DNA of 64,000 bases from assembly GCF_023115355.1 (NCBI RefSeq), contig NZ_CP096019.1:1736001-1800000 (forward strand), in the 5' to 3' direction. Made by a program: the position numbers and the translations under genes. The notes beneath the pieces are model-generated. The model ran no database searches. It saw nothing but the letters and a program-made list of their open reading frames with translations, and was not told the origin of the DNA. Shown here one piece after another: positions 45,361 through 54,371 of this stretch. The stretch is from Halocatena salina (GTDB lineage: Archaea; Halobacteriota; Halobacteria; Halobacteriales; Haloarculaceae). Positions within the stretch are counted from its first letter, which is position 1; each line of letters opens with the position of its first letter.

Positions 45361-45615
45361 CTATGCTTGTTCGCCGTAGGTTTCTTCGAGATACGCGATG
45401 ATATCGCTCGACTCCGGCAGTCCTTCGACGCCGTGCTCGTGGTCGACGAGCACGGGCACACCGGTTTGCCCGCTCACTTCCTTGACTTCGTCGCGTTCTG
45501 CATGGGATCGAGGTACCATGTGTGATTCGTAATCGAGTCCAAGCTCCTCTAATTTCTGTGTGACTGTCGCACAGAACGGACACCCCTCCAGTTCGTAGAG
45601 CTCGATCGATGACAT
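45361..45615 (-). CDS. Glutaredoxin-like protein
   Basis: An 84-residue thioredoxin-fold protein with CPFC near the N-terminus (SIELYELEGCPFC) and a cis-proline region TGVPVLVDHEHG. It would reduce disulfides, in haloarchaea probably using gamma-glutamylcysteine rather than glutathione (known of the group). I start at MSSIELYEL; the longer frame adds 19 residues without conservation. Confidence 0.85.
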   Translation of the reverse strand: MSSIELYELEGCPFCATVTQKLEELGLDYESHMVPRSHAERDEVKEVSGQTGVPVLVDHEHGVEGLPESSDIIAYLEETYGEQA

Positions 45616-45681
45616 CGGTGTGGTTACGTTCGGGGCCGGTAATAAAACACCGCCGATACACCTCAGAAACAATCAATATAT

Positions 45682-47154
45682 TTATATAAGGTGTGTGAGG
45701 AGTCCGCTCGTACGAACGTAGAAATAGAGGACGAAAACCATGAGCAGCGCCATCTGCCCCGGTCTGACGTCAGCCCACTCGCCGCCAGCGGCCTTTACGA
45801 CCGGGTAGGCGATGATCCCTGCCGCGATGCCATAGGCGATCGAGAACGTAAAGGGCATTACGAGTAGCGTTAGTGCCGCCGGCACGGCGTGGGTAAAATC
45901 GTCCCACTGGATGTCCACGATGCCTCGGAGCATGAGAACCGCAACGACGACGAGCGCGATGTGAGAGGCGTGCATCGGGATCGCCGAGGCCAACGGAACG
46001 ATCGCCAGCGATGCGAGAAACAGTCCAGCGACGACGACTGCAGTCAGACCAGTCCGTCCGCCTTCCTCGACGCCGGTCGCCGATTCGATGTACGTCGTTA
46101 CCGTCGACGTGCCGAGGATACCACCTACAGTCGTGCCGATCGCGTCGGCCAACAGTGGCTTGTCGATCTCGGGGACGTTGCCGTCCTCATCGAGGAAGCC
46201 AGCGGCTTGAGAGACGCCCGTTAACGTCCCTGCCGTGTCGAAGAAGTCCACGAAGAAGAACGTGAACACGATCAGCGCGAACGCGAGCGAATCGATGTCG
46301 GCCAATCCTTCGAGAAACGCACCGATCAGGGGGGTGATGTCGTAGCCACCGCTGGTGTAGCTGAACGCCGACAGGGGATCGGACGACAGTGTCGACACCG
46401 AGATGGGATCGAGCACCGCGTCGCTGCTCAGCGTCGTTCCTTGTGGCGCGTTTTTCGCGGGGACAGCGTTGTATCCGAGTGCAGCCGCGAGGTAGCTCAT
46501 CACCGTCGTCCCAAGTACACCGAGAACGATCGAGCCTCGAATCCCGCGTGCGTGCAACGCGAACGTCACGAACAGCCCGACGACGGAAATGATCGCCACT
46601 GGATCGGTCGCAAACACCGGGTTGAGCGACACGAACGTGCTCGCATCACCAGCGGTAACCCGCATCGCTTGTAACCCGATGATAGCGAGGTACAGTCCGA
46701 TTCCTGCACCGACCGCGAGTTTCACCGGTTTCGGAAACAGCTCGATCACGTATTTGCGCGCGCCGATCAGGGTCAACACTCCGAAGATCACGCCTTCTAC
46801 GACGATCGCTGCGAGCGCCGTCCGCCACGGGACACCGAGCGTCCCGACGACTGTGAACGCGAAAAACGCGTTCAACCCGAGTCCCGGTGCCAACGCGAAC
46901 GGACGGTTGGCGTACACCCCCATCACGAACGTCGCAACCGCTGCCGACAGGATCGTCACTACTGTGAGCATCTGTACGATCTGCGCGTCGCTCCGGGTAC
47001 CGACATCTATCACCTGTCCCATGATCTGCGGGTTCACCACGACGATGTACGACATCGTCAAAAACGTCGTCAGCCCGGCGACGATCTCGGTCCGGAGGTC
47101 GGTGTCGTGCTCCTCGAGTCCGAAGAGCGATGAGATCCCATCGATCGGTGCCAT
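45682..47154 (-). CDS. NCS2-family purine permease (AzgA-like)
   Basis: A 490-residue transporter with about 12-14 transmembrane helices. It starts GISSLFGLEEHDTDLRTEI and contains VVNPQIMG, ALAPGLGLNAFF and ESATGVEEGGRTGLTAV, typical of guanine/hypoxanthine/adenine permeases of the AzgA group. It follows an HTH-phosphoribosyltransferase gene on the same strand. A striking palindrome sits just upstream of its TATA-like box, so purine-responsive control is inferred. Confidence 0.92.
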   Translation of the reverse strand: MAPIDGISSLFGLEEHDTDLRTEIVAGLTTFLTMSYIVVVNPQIMGQVIDVGTRSDAQIVQMLTVVTILSAAVATFVMGVYANRPFALAPGLGLNAFFAFTVVGTLGVPWRTALAAIVVEGVIFGVLTLIGARKYVIELFPKPVKLAVGAGIGLYLAIIGLQAMRVTAGDASTFVSLNPVFATDPVAIISVVGLFVTFALHARGIRGSIVLGVLGTTVMSYLAAALGYNAVPAKNAPQGTTLSSDAVLDPISVSTLSSDPLSAFSYTSGGYDITPLIGAFLEGLADIDSLAFALIVFTFFFVDFFDTAGTLTGVSQAAGFLDEDGNVPEIDKPLLADAIGTTVGGILGTSTVTTYIESATGVEEGGRTGLTAVVVAGLFLASLAIVPLASAIPMHASHIALVVVAVLMLRGIVDIQWDDFTHAVPAALTLLVMPFTFSIAYGIAAGIIAYPVVKAAGGEWADVRPGQMALLMVFVLYFYVRTSGLLTHLI

Positions 47155-47184
47155 CTTACACGAATGAGCATAATCGAAACAGCG

Positions 47185-47219
47185 TAATTAAGTATTTCTA
47201 TCGACTTCCGATAGAAATA
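47185..47219 (-). promoter_or_regulatory. Palindromic operator and TATA box of the purine permease
   Basis: Perfect 11-bp arms TATTTCTATCG (47193-47203) and CGATAGAAATA (47209-47219) flank a 5-nt spacer. On the minus strand a TATA-like CTTAATTA (47185-47192) follows directly, 31-38 nt before ATG 47154. The palindrome therefore abuts the BRE/TATA region, as expected of an activator or repressor site. The upstream phosphoribosyltransferase-HTH protein is the obvious candidate. Confidence 0.6.
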
Positions 47220-47241
47220 TACACGATCATGGATAGGTGTG

Positions 47242-47955
47242 CTATTCGAGCGTTAGTAGTGATTCGACAGGTGCATCGGTTCGTTGGCGGGCGATCTCGA
47301 TCCCATCGTCGCCGACTGCGATGAGGGTGAACACGCCGACGACGGAGGCTTCCGCGATGGACGCGATGTCCAACAGGAGTTCTTGGGTTTCTCCCGACCG
47401 GATCAGATCGTCGACGACGAGCACCCGTTGGTCCGGTTCGAGCGCGTGTTCGGGCAGATAATACGTGAGTTCGATCCCGCTGGCGAGTCGAGATCGTGCC
47501 TCGATGAACTCTTCGACGGCGGTTTCTTTGGTTTTTTTCGCGTAGGCGATGCGGGCGTCGAAGTACCGCGCCATCGCCGATCCGAGCGTGATTCCGTCGG
47601 TTGCGGCGGTTAACACGACGTCTGGCTGGTCGAAGTCGAACGCCTCTGCGGCTACGGGCGCGGTGAGGTCGAGAAACGTCTGATCGAACACGAGCGCCGA
47701 ATTATCGATGTATCCCGCGTCGTCGAACGCGATGTGTCGTTCGAGTTCGTCGGCGAGCGCTTGGGGACCGATGTCCGCCAGCAGTTGCCGGGCGCGTTCT
47801 GTGCCCGGCAGGACGTGTCCGTTGACGTACCGGTTCAGATCGCCTGCCGGAAAGCCGGTCGTTTCAGCTAGCTCCTCGTACGTTCGCGTCTCTTTGAGCG
47901 TCCGCAACACTGCAACCGCCCGTAACTGGAGGGTCGCTTTCTCCGCCCTGTTCAT
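47242..47955 (-). CDS. HTH-phosphoribosyltransferase, probable purine regulator
   Basis: A 237-residue protein. An N-terminal HTH (TYEELAETTGFPAGDLNRYVNG) is joined to a type I phosphoribosyltransferase domain with the PRPP-binding motif VLVVDDLIRSGETQ. Such fusions act either as salvage enzymes (adenine or hypoxanthine PRTase) or, like bacterial PurR, as regulators. I start at MNRAEKATLQ: a TATA-like element (47978-47988) lies 23-33 nt upstream of it, but only 8-18 nt from the earlier ATG at 47970. Confidence 0.85.
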   Translation of the reverse strand: MNRAEKATLQLRAVAVLRTLKETRTYEELAETTGFPAGDLNRYVNGHVLPGTERARQLLADIGPQALADELERHIAFDDAGYIDNSALVFDQTFLDLTAPVAAEAFDFDQPDVVLTAATDGITLGSAMARYFDARIAYAKKTKETAVEEFIEARSRLASGIELTYYLPEHALEPDQRVLVVDDLIRSGETQELLLDIASIAEASVVGVFTLIAVGDDGIEIARQRTDAPVESLLTLE

Positions 47956-47979
47956 ATCCTCATTCTCCAATGCACAGGT

Positions 47980-48261
47980 ATGGATACTTCGATTTGGATA
48001 TCCCAGAATATGAGCATGGTCGTGAGTAAATTAGTGCAAGGGTCGTTCCCGTGGCGTCGTGACGATTTTGCCCGATTCTCCCGTAGTAGAATCGAGCAGT
48101 GGTATGGACACCCGTTTCGATACCCAGTAAATCGAGAGCAAAGGGGCGTCACGACCCCGAAATCGGTTCGCGAACGATCGGATCTCACACCTGGCGATTA
48201 CGTCGACATCGATGTTGAGGGTGGTTTTGTCGTACTCCGGCCTCGTGTTTCACGGGAATAG
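47980..48261 (+). CDS. AbrB/SpoVT-like small DNA-binding protein
   Basis: A 93-residue frame. The C-terminal half (about 48-93) reads RGVTTPKSVRERSDLTPGDYVDIDVEGGFVVL, a swapped-hairpin AbrB pattern. The usual glycine-arginine-valine-threonine-isoleucine entry is altered, and the first 47 residues are not recognised. The start overlaps the promoter region of the divergent phosphoribosyltransferase gene, so the true start may be further in (for example 48010). It could be an antitoxin-like protein without its toxin, or a remnant. Confidence 0.5.
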   Translation: MDTSIWISQNMSMVVSKLVQGSFPWRRDDFARFSRSRIEQWYGHPFRYPVNREQRGVTTPKSVRERSDLTPGDYVDIDVEGGFVVLRPRVSRE

Positions 48262-48380
48262 TTATTCGGACTTAAAAGTATGATTTGTTGGGACCGAGCA
48301 GCCGGTGCCATGAATATTGATTTCGGAGCCATAAATGATTATACTCCAACAATAATGCTCATAGAGAAATGGACAAAATT

Positions 48381-48388
48381 TTTATAAA
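48381..48388 (+). promoter_or_regulatory. TATA box of the DUF262 gene
   Basis: TTTATAAA preceded by an A-rich BRE-like stretch (ACAAAATT) lies 22-29 nt before ATG 48410. It is a good archaeal promoter for a leaderless message. Confidence 0.6.
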
Positions 48389-48409
48389 TGGCATAACTCG
48401 ATGTAGGCT

Positions 48410-50260
48410 ATGACCTATCAATCGATGCAAATTGCGAATATTATTCCCGACATTAATAATCAGTTTTTCCTACCTGGTATTCAACGTGAATTTGTCTGGA
48501 ATACAGATCAAATTATTCAGCTATTCGATTCAGTTATTAGGGGCTACCCGATTGGTTCGTTCCTCTTTTGGAACGTTAGGGGTAAAGTTGCAAAAGAACG
48601 TATCAAATATGAATTCATCAAACATTACATTACTGAAGGTGTATATCCTGCTGAATTTGACGATAGGGACTTTCGCAATCCAAAAGTTCGAGATGAGTAC
48701 AGCGAAGGTCTCCCTAATAAATTGACGCTAGTGCTTGATGGCCAACAACGACTTTCGTCTTTCTATATTGGACTTAAGGGAAGTCTTACAGATCGTGGCT
48801 ATAACCAACGCAAGAAAAAGCCTGATTCTTGGGATCGTAAAAAGCTGTATATGAATTTGTTGTTTGATAATGCGACAGTCATGGACAATGAATTCGGATT
48901 GAAATATATGTTGGAATTCAAAGAACCCAAGCCCTCTCACTCAGAGACTGAATACTGGTTTTTTGTTGGTGATATTCTAGATATCGAGTCACGAGATGAT
49001 GCGTATGAGAGAACTGATGAAATCATGAATGAACTTGAGATGGTCGGAATTGATGGAATTGAGAGGTCAAATATTCAACGAAACCTCAACGACCTTTGGC
49101 AAACTTTCCACGAACGGAATATAATCAACTATTATGAATTGGGGGCGAAACATAATGATGATATACTCGATATCTTTATTAGAGCGAATGATGGCGGGAC
49201 GCAATTAAGCAAAGAAGAGATGATGCTGTCCGTAGCGACAGCAGAGTGGTCAAAAAGTAATAATCCAACTGATGCTAGAAAAAAGGTTACCACGTTAGTT
49301 GATAAACTCAATAACTATTATCCAAATTCTAATTTCAATTTTGCCACCAATTTTGTCTTGCGTAGTCTCCTTGTAGCGACTGGTTTGCGAAGTAAATACG
49401 ATATGCAGGCATTTTCATCCGATAATCTACAAGAGATGAAATCTACCTTCGAAGAGGATGAATTTGAGGGGTCATTTTTTAAGGCATTAGATTTAATCAA
49501 GAGTTATGGATTAGATGGACGTTCTGTCTCCTCAACTGTGGCAATTATCCCAATAGTTTATTTCTTCTATTTAAATAAAAATTATAACTTAAGCTGGGAA
49601 TCTAAACAGGGTCGGAAAACGAGAGCAAAGATTTTCTACTGGCTTTCGACTACCCTCCTGAAGGGAAGTTATACACAGTCAGGACATCAGGTGATGACAG
49701 TTACACAAGATGCTATTGAGGCTGCGCCACGCGGTGTGTTTCCGCTTGAAAGCCTCCATCATGAAGTACTTGCAATGGGGAAACCAATCACATTCCTTGA
49801 GGAGGAAGCGCGAGAGATGCTTCAGAGTCTCAAGTATCGTGACAGACATGCTAAAATATTTCTTTCACTGCTGTACTTCCCTGATCCAGCTAGTGAGCAC
49901 GAGACATTCGAAATCGATCATATCTTTCCTAGAAGTGAATTAACTGAAAGGAATTTGATAGAAGACTATGATATGAATGTTACCCAAGCAAAACGGTATG
50001 ATTCACTCCGAGATAGTATTCTCAATCTCCAATTGCTTACGCCAGAAGAAAATGCTGAGAAAGCAGATCGTCCATACAATGAGTGGCTTCAGAGTCGACA
50101 TGAATCACAACTAAACCGACACTATATTCCTCAAGATGATAATCAAGATCTGTATACTGTTGCTCAGTTCGAAGATTTTCTCAACCTGCGCAAAGAACTG
50201 ATCGTTTCTGAAATTATTGAGATGTCTAACAAAATAGAAGAGTTGTTCGATAGCTCGTAG
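48410..50260 (+). CDS. DUF262/HNH protein, putative modified-DNA restriction
   Basis: A 616-residue protein. The N-terminal DUF262 (ParB/sulfiredoxin-like) domain shows PGIQREFVW at 22-30, GYPIGSFLFW at 45-54 and DGQQRLSSFY at 110-119. The C-terminal HNH-type part has FEIDHIFPRSEL with H504. This joins the two parts found in GmrSD-type IV restriction enzymes, and is also like SspE and BrxU defence proteins. The gene is strongly A+T-rich compared with its neighbours, which indicates recent transfer. No methylase, phosphorothioation or BREX genes are adjacent, so it seems to stand alone. A role against phages with modified DNA is inferred from family. Confidence 0.85.
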   Translation: MTYQSMQIANIIPDINNQFFLPGIQREFVWNTDQIIQLFDSVIRGYPIGSFLFWNVRGKVAKERIKYEFIKHYITEGVYPAEFDDRDFRNPKVRDEYSEGLPNKLTLVLDGQQRLSSFYIGLKGSLTDRGYNQRKKKPDSWDRKKLYMNLLFDNATVMDNEFGLKYMLEFKEPKPSHSETEYWFFVGDILDIESRDDAYERTDEIMNELEMVGIDGIERSNIQRNLNDLWQTFHERNIINYYELGAKHNDDILDIFIRANDGGTQLSKEEMMLSVATAEWSKSNNPTDARKKVTTLVDKLNNYYPNSNFNFATNFVLRSLLVATGLRSKYDMQAFSSDNLQEMKSTFEEDEFEGSFFKALDLIKSYGLDGRSVSSTVAIIPIVYFFYLNKNYNLSWESKQGRKTRAKIFYWLSTTLLKGSYTQSGHQVMTVTQDAIEAAPRGVFPLESLHHEVLAMGKPITFLEEEAREMLQSLKYRDRHAKIFLSLLYFPDPASEHETFEIDHIFPRSELTERNLIEDYDMNVTQAKRYDSLRDSILNLQLLTPEENAEKADRPYNEWLQSRHESQLNRHYIPQDDNQDLYTVAQFEDFLNLRKELIVSEIIEMSNKIEELFDSS

Positions 50261-50361
50261 GCTGATATCTCTCGACTACTAATTCATTTTAGTAGAACGT
50301 TCTCCCATAGCATCTATACAGATTTCAAAACGAGAAGATGGCTACGAGAACTACTTCGAGA

Positions 50362-50679
50362 TTAGAATGTGTTCTTCCAATCGATCTGACCGACTATTTC
50401 GTGCATCACTGCATCGCAGATTTCGCAGTCTACCACTTCTACGAGCCTATCTTCGGATTTCGTTTCAGGACCGATGAGCAGCGAAGACGTACACTCACAT
50501 TTGGGACATTTACCCGTTTGTGCCCAGCTATGCAATAGAATTGCCTGTTCAACACCATCTTTCACGCCGATACCTTCAAGTTCGCTTGGTTCAGAATTTA
50601 CTGTGGTTCTGTCGCTGCGATGGAACGACCTTTCGGAGGGTGTTGTGGCACCCTCTGGTTTCCAACGACATTCCGGCAC
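50362..50679 (-). CDS. Small protein with two Cys pairs (zinc-ribbon-like)
   Basis: A 105-residue frame. Two CxxC pairs (CPKC and CEIC) 32 residues apart suggest a zinc ribbon. The N-terminal 45 residues are basic and look poorly ordered. Such C-terminal ribbons occur in haloarchaeal winged-helix families (DUF7347/7351 type), so this may be a truncated copy lacking its helix-turn-helix. It lies within the accessory island next to the DUF262 gene. Confidence 0.4.
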   Translation of the reverse strand: MPECRWKPEGATTPSERSFHRSDRTTVNSEPSELEGIGVKDGVEQAILLHSWAQTGKCPKCECTSSLLIGPETKSEDRLVEVVDCEICDAVMHEIVGQIDWKNTF

Positions 50680-50777
50680 GATGATTCGGCCGGTTCCGAG
50701 TACTTCATTGGATGATCATCACTTATACTTTTGCATAGAGGAGAAAGGACTAATTCGTTGGCCTATCTCTCACTTGT

Positions 50778-50978
50778 ATGCCCGAGAGAAACCGGAAATT
50801 CGGTGACGATGAATACATCGATGCTGTTCGAGCGAACGAACCGGCGAGTACGCCGGAAGTCGCCGATCACGTCGGTTGTACCCGAGAGAACGCGAGGATC
50901 AGACTTCTAAAACTACATGAAAACGGCGATATAGAGCGGAAAATGATCCGTGGAAGTCACATTTGGTTTCTTGAGTAG
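50778..50978 (+). CDS. Small winged-helix DNA-binding protein
   Basis: A 66-residue protein that is almost wholly one winged helix: DDEYIDAVRANEPASTPEVA, recognition helix CTRENARIRLLKL and wing GDIERKMIRGSHIWFLE. Haloarchaea hold many such mini-regulators. It ends 2 nt before the stop of the convergent pyrE. Its targets are unknown. Confidence 0.75.
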   Translation: MPERNRKFGDDEYIDAVRANEPASTPEVADHVGCTRENARIRLLKLHENGDIERKMIRGSHIWFLE

Positions 50979-50980
50979 CG

Positions 50981-51508
50981 TTACGATCCGTCCAACAGCT
51001 CCGACGCCGTAACGAGCGCCTCCAGCTCGGTTCCCGCCGCTTCGAGCTGTTCGGTCGCGCCTTCCTCGCGGTCGACGACGACGAGCACGCGGTTCACGAC
51101 GGCTCCGGCGTCTCTGAGCGCCTCGACCGCGTCAAGCGCGCTCTGGCCCGTGGTGGCGATATCCTCGATGACGACGACCTCTTCGTCTTCCGTGAGGCGG
51201 CCCTCGATGCGGTTGCCCGTCCCGTACTCTTTGGCTTTCTTTCGGACGATGACGTACGGACACTCGGCTTTCATCGCCGTCGCTGCGACGAGGGGCACCG
51301 CACCCAGCGCAACCCCGGCCGGTTTTTCCGCTCCGATGCGCTCTGCGAACCCGCTCGCGATGAGGTTCAAACAGCGCGGTTCGGTCTCGAAGAGATACTT
51401 ATCGACGTAGTAATCGCTCGTTCCACCGTGTGACAGCTCGAACGTCCCGAACTGCACTGCATCGGCTGCTTTGAGCGCCGTGATGAGCTTTGATTTCTTC
51501 GTGGCCAT
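50981..51508 (-). CDS. pyrE: Orotate phosphoribosyltransferase
   Basis: A 175-residue PRTase for the fifth step of pyrimidine synthesis (orotate plus PRPP to OMP). The substrate loop [17 protein letters not shown] and the PRPP motif [11 protein letters not shown] (111-121) are present. I start at [12 protein letters not shown], where conservation begins; a longer in-frame start adds 32 unlike residues. It ends tail-to-tail with the small winged-helix gene. Confidence 0.95.
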   Translation of the reverse strand: MATKKSKLITALKAADAVQFGTFELSHGGTSDYYVDKYLFETEPRCLNLIASGFAERIGAEKPAGVALGAVPLVAATAMKAECPYVIVRKKAKEYGTGNRIEGRLTEDEEVVVIEDIATTGQSALDAVEALRDAGAVVNRVLVVVDREEGATEQLEAAGTELEALVTASELLDGS

Positions 51509-51600
51509 ACGGTGGAGTGAGACTGGTGTCGTGTTAAGTTGACCGAGTGGGTTCCAGTCGAAACGGAGGGGTTCGGGTGAGATTCTCACGCTCGTCCCGA

Positions 51601-52020
51601 TCAAAACACCGTGTCCGCGGTCGCCGCACCGACGACGCTGAACATCGCACCGAGACAGAGCGCCTTTGCCGTCGTGGGAACGCGCTGTTCGGGCGGGATG
51701 TGGTCGAGAAACACTGATGGCGCATCGAACAGCAGCGCGAGCACCAACACCGAGCCGAAGGAGACGAGCATGAGCGAGACGAATCGGAGCGGCACGCCAC
51801 CGACATCCGATTCCCGTTCAGGATCACGCTCGGTGGCCGCGCCGTACAGCGCTATATAGCCGATCGTCCCGACGATCACGGCCGTGAGGAGTCCCTGAAT
51901 CCAGCTCATTGAGTGAGCGAGCAGCCACACCTCTTCAGTAACGACGAAGGGACCGGCCAGCAGGAAGCCACCGATCAGCTGTTGGGCCGTGTCGGCGGCT
52001 TTGAACCGAGGTGCACGCAT
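51601..52020 (-). CDS. DUF2391-like membrane protein
   Basis: A 139-residue protein with four hydrophobic segments ([71 protein letters not shown]). It fits the DUF2391 family of putative integral membrane proteins. I start at [12 protein letters not shown]; the longer frame overlaps the divergent methyltransferase and looks non-coding. Function unknown. Confidence 0.75.
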   Translation of the reverse strand: MRAPRFKAADTAQQLIGGFLLAGPFVVTEEVWLLAHSMSWIQGLLTAVIVGTIGYIALYGAATERDPERESDVGGVPLRFVSLMLVSFGSVLVLALLFDAPSVFLDHIPPEQRVPTTAKALCLGAMFSVVGAATADTVF

Positions 52021-52094
52021 CAGTATCACTATTTCGCGGGTGGGGAAATACGCTGTGTCGAACGAGTTTTGTCCACAGCGTTCGAATCCGCGCC

Positions 52095-52775
52095 ATGGGT
52101 GTTCGAGAGGAGTTCGACGCGTGGGCGGCCGATGGCCGGGACAAAGGGATGGAAAAACGCCACTGGCACACGGCAAAACACGCCCTCGCACGGATGCCGG
52201 TCGAATTGGGCGACGTAGTGCTCGATCTCGGCTGTGGCAGCGGTTACGCCAGCCGAGCGCTCCGGGAGACCGGCGCGGTAGCGCGCGCGTACGGTCTGGA
52301 TGGCTCCCCCGAGATGGTGGTCAACGCCCGTTCGTACACCGACGATCCGGCGATCGGCTACGTCGGCGGTGATTTCAATGCCCTCCCTTTTGAGACCGAC
52401 AGCATCGACCACGTTTGGTCGATGGAAGCGTTCTACTACGCCACCGATCCCCACCGTACCCTTGCGGAGCTCCGGCGCATCCTCCGTCCCGGCGGCACCT
52501 TCTACTGTGCGGTGAACTTCTACGAAGAGAACGTCCATTCACACCAGTGGCAGGAGTTTATCAGCGTGGAGATGACGCGGTGGTCCCGCGATCAGTACCG
52601 GGCGGCGTTTCGAGACGCTGGGCTTCACGTCGCAGAACAAGACACCATCCCCGACAGGGAGATCGACATCCCGCCCGAACGGGAGTTCCCGACCGAGGAG
52701 TGGGACACACGCGAGGCGATGGTCGAACGCTACCGCGACTACGGCACGCTGCTCACCGTCGGTGTGGTACCATAA
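52095..52775 (+). CDS. Class I SAM-dependent methyltransferase
   Basis: A 226-residue methyltransferase. Motif I is VLDLGCGSGYASRAL, with LDGSPEMV, FETDSIDHVWSMEAFYY and LRRILRPGGTFYCAVN following. The start MGVREEFDAWAADGRDKGME is well conserved in haloarchaeal homologues. The substrate is unknown. It is divergent from the DUF2391 gene. Confidence 0.88.
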   Translation: MGVREEFDAWAADGRDKGMEKRHWHTAKHALARMPVELGDVVLDLGCGSGYASRALRETGAVARAYGLDGSPEMVVNARSYTDDPAIGYVGGDFNALPFETDSIDHVWSMEAFYYATDPHRTLAELRRILRPGGTFYCAVNFYEENVHSHQWQEFISVEMTRWSRDQYRAAFRDAGLHVAEQDTIPDREIDIPPEREFPTEEWDTREAMVERYRDYGTLLTVGVVP

Positions 52776-53127
52776 CGCTTTGTACCCACTACTGTATGGT
52801 ATGTTATATGGTATTTCATATAACATTTATTGAATTGGACAGCTAGGGTTTTATATATAGGGTGTGGTCAGATATGACTATATATGCACGTAGATCCACC
52901 AGTAGTAGGTCAAAGACGCAGAACGTCCACTGAATCTTTCGTATTCACCACAATCTCTTCGGTATATCAACATAGCAGCTGTACTTATAGGAATTCGAAG
53001 ATAAAATCCCAATATTATATCAACAGTCAAATGAGATGGCGAAATGAACTCTATTCTCATCGTCATCGGCACCGGGGTGTCGATGGGTGGATCGATCGTT
53101 TGAGTGGGCTTTCGGGGATTCGGAGCA
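52776..53127. other. A+T-rich gap with an inverted repeat
   Basis: About 350 nt, much richer in A+T than the genes around it. It begins with a 10-bp inverted repeat at 52801-52826 and contains several TATA-like tracts (for example 52850-52858). Short frames are present but none looks like a protein. It may be a promoter region or a scar of lost DNA. Confidence 0.55.
52801..52826. repeat. 10-bp inverted repeat, terminator- or operator-like
   Basis: ATGTTATATG (52801-52810) and CATATAACAT (52817-52826) are perfect inverted copies with a 6-nt spacer. It lies 26 nt after the methyltransferase stop and is low in GC, so it would make a weak hairpin. An operator is as likely as a terminator. Confidence 0.5.
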
Positions 53128-54165
53128 ATGGGTATTGAGATCGACGCGTTCGAGGATGATCGCGCGGACGAATGGAACCGGTACGTCGAGCAATCACCGA
53201 TAGCGACGCCGTTTCATCGGTACGGTGTTCTCGATCTCCTTGCAAAGGAAGCCAGTGCTCCGGTTCACACTCTCGTTGGCTTTAAAGGCCAAGAGCCGGT
53301 CGGCGTCTTGCCGGTGTTTGAGCAGACTAGGGGACCGTTTCGACTGGTGGTTTCCCCGCCAGAACTCGAAGTGTTCACCCTGGGTCCTGCGTTTCTCAAC
53401 GTCGAGAAGCTCAAACAGAGGAAAAAAGAACGCCGTCAAAAGCGGTTCGTGGAATCGTGTCTTGATTGGATCAGTACCGAGATCGATCCGGATTATATCG
53501 ACATCCGAACCGTCGTTCAGTACGATGATTCTCGGCCGTTCATCTGGCGAGGGTACGACGTTTCTCCCTCCTACACGTACATCATGGATCTCAGTCCCGA
53601 CAAAGAAGAAATTCTGATGGGCTTCAGCCGTGATGCGCGGAGCACCATCCGCGACAGTGACGCGGCGACCGGCGAATCTCTCGCGATCGGACAGGGCGGC
53701 ATAGCAGGCATTAAGCCGATCATCGAACGGATTCGAACCCGGCACACGGAACAGGGCGAGTCGTATTCACTCACGCCTCGGTTCGTTCAACAGCTGTACG
53801 ACCAGTTGCCCGACGGAATGATGCGGGTGTACACCGTTCGAGTAGCCGATAACATCGTTGGTGGAATGATCACACTCGAACACGGCACCACCATTTATCG
53901 GTGGCAGGGTGGGGCGAAAACCGATGGATCCCTCCCAGCCAACGATATCCTCGATTGGCGAATCATGTGTGATGCAAAAGATCGGGACATCACCCGGTAC
54001 GATCTAGTAGGGGCCAACAATCCACGTCTCTGCCGGTATAAATCGAAGTTCAATCCGACGCCGGAGCAGTATCACGTGATCACTCGTCAGACGCGCTTGA
54101 TGCAAGCTGCAGTCGGAGTACGCCAACTTCTCTCGAATCGACTTCCCAGTTTCCCATCGCGGTGA
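53128..54165 (+). CDS. FemAB/GNAT-like acyl or aminoacyl transferase
   Basis: A 345-residue protein with two GNAT-type halves as in FemX/BioF2 proteins: WNRYVEQSPIATPFHRYGVL in the first, and RVADNIVGGMITLEHGTTIYRWQGG in the second. Such proteins add acyl or amino-acid groups to cell-envelope or exported polymers. The start is ATG 53128. With the sulfatase-like gene downstream, surface polymer modification is plausible. Its true substrate in archaea, which lack peptidoglycan, is not known. Confidence 0.78.
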   Translation: MGIEIDAFEDDRADEWNRYVEQSPIATPFHRYGVLDLLAKEASAPVHTLVGFKGQEPVGVLPVFEQTRGPFRLVVSPPELEVFTLGPAFLNVEKLKQRKKERRQKRFVESCLDWISTEIDPDYIDIRTVVQYDDSRPFIWRGYDVSPSYTYIMDLSPDKEEILMGFSRDARSTIRDSDAATGESLAIGQGGIAGIKPIIERIRTRHTEQGESYSLTPRFVQQLYDQLPDGMMRVYTVRVADNIVGGMITLEHGTTIYRWQGGAKTDGSLPANDILDWRIMCDAKDRDITRYDLVGANNPRLCRYKSKFNPTPEQYHVITRQTRLMQAAVGVRQLLSNRLPSFPSR

Positions 54166-54371
54166 GGATCGGACGCTGACGCGTTCGGTAATTGATCTGT
54201 TTACTGATACAACTGTCTGGCTCGGACCACTCATACGACGTATGCTGTCTACAGATGAGCAAGGCGAGTGCCTCAGGACTACCCCGAGGCGGTTTACGTA
54301 GTAGTAAGGTAAATACATCCCTGTGAGCTACAGGAACGGTACCGGCGGATGTCAAACTGCTATTCGTAGTC

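Noticed and set aside
52884-53138. 84-codon frame in the A+T-rich gap
   Set aside because: Low-complexity A+T-derived sequence, rich in Ser, Tyr and His, that overlaps the start of the FemAB-like gene; no support as a protein.
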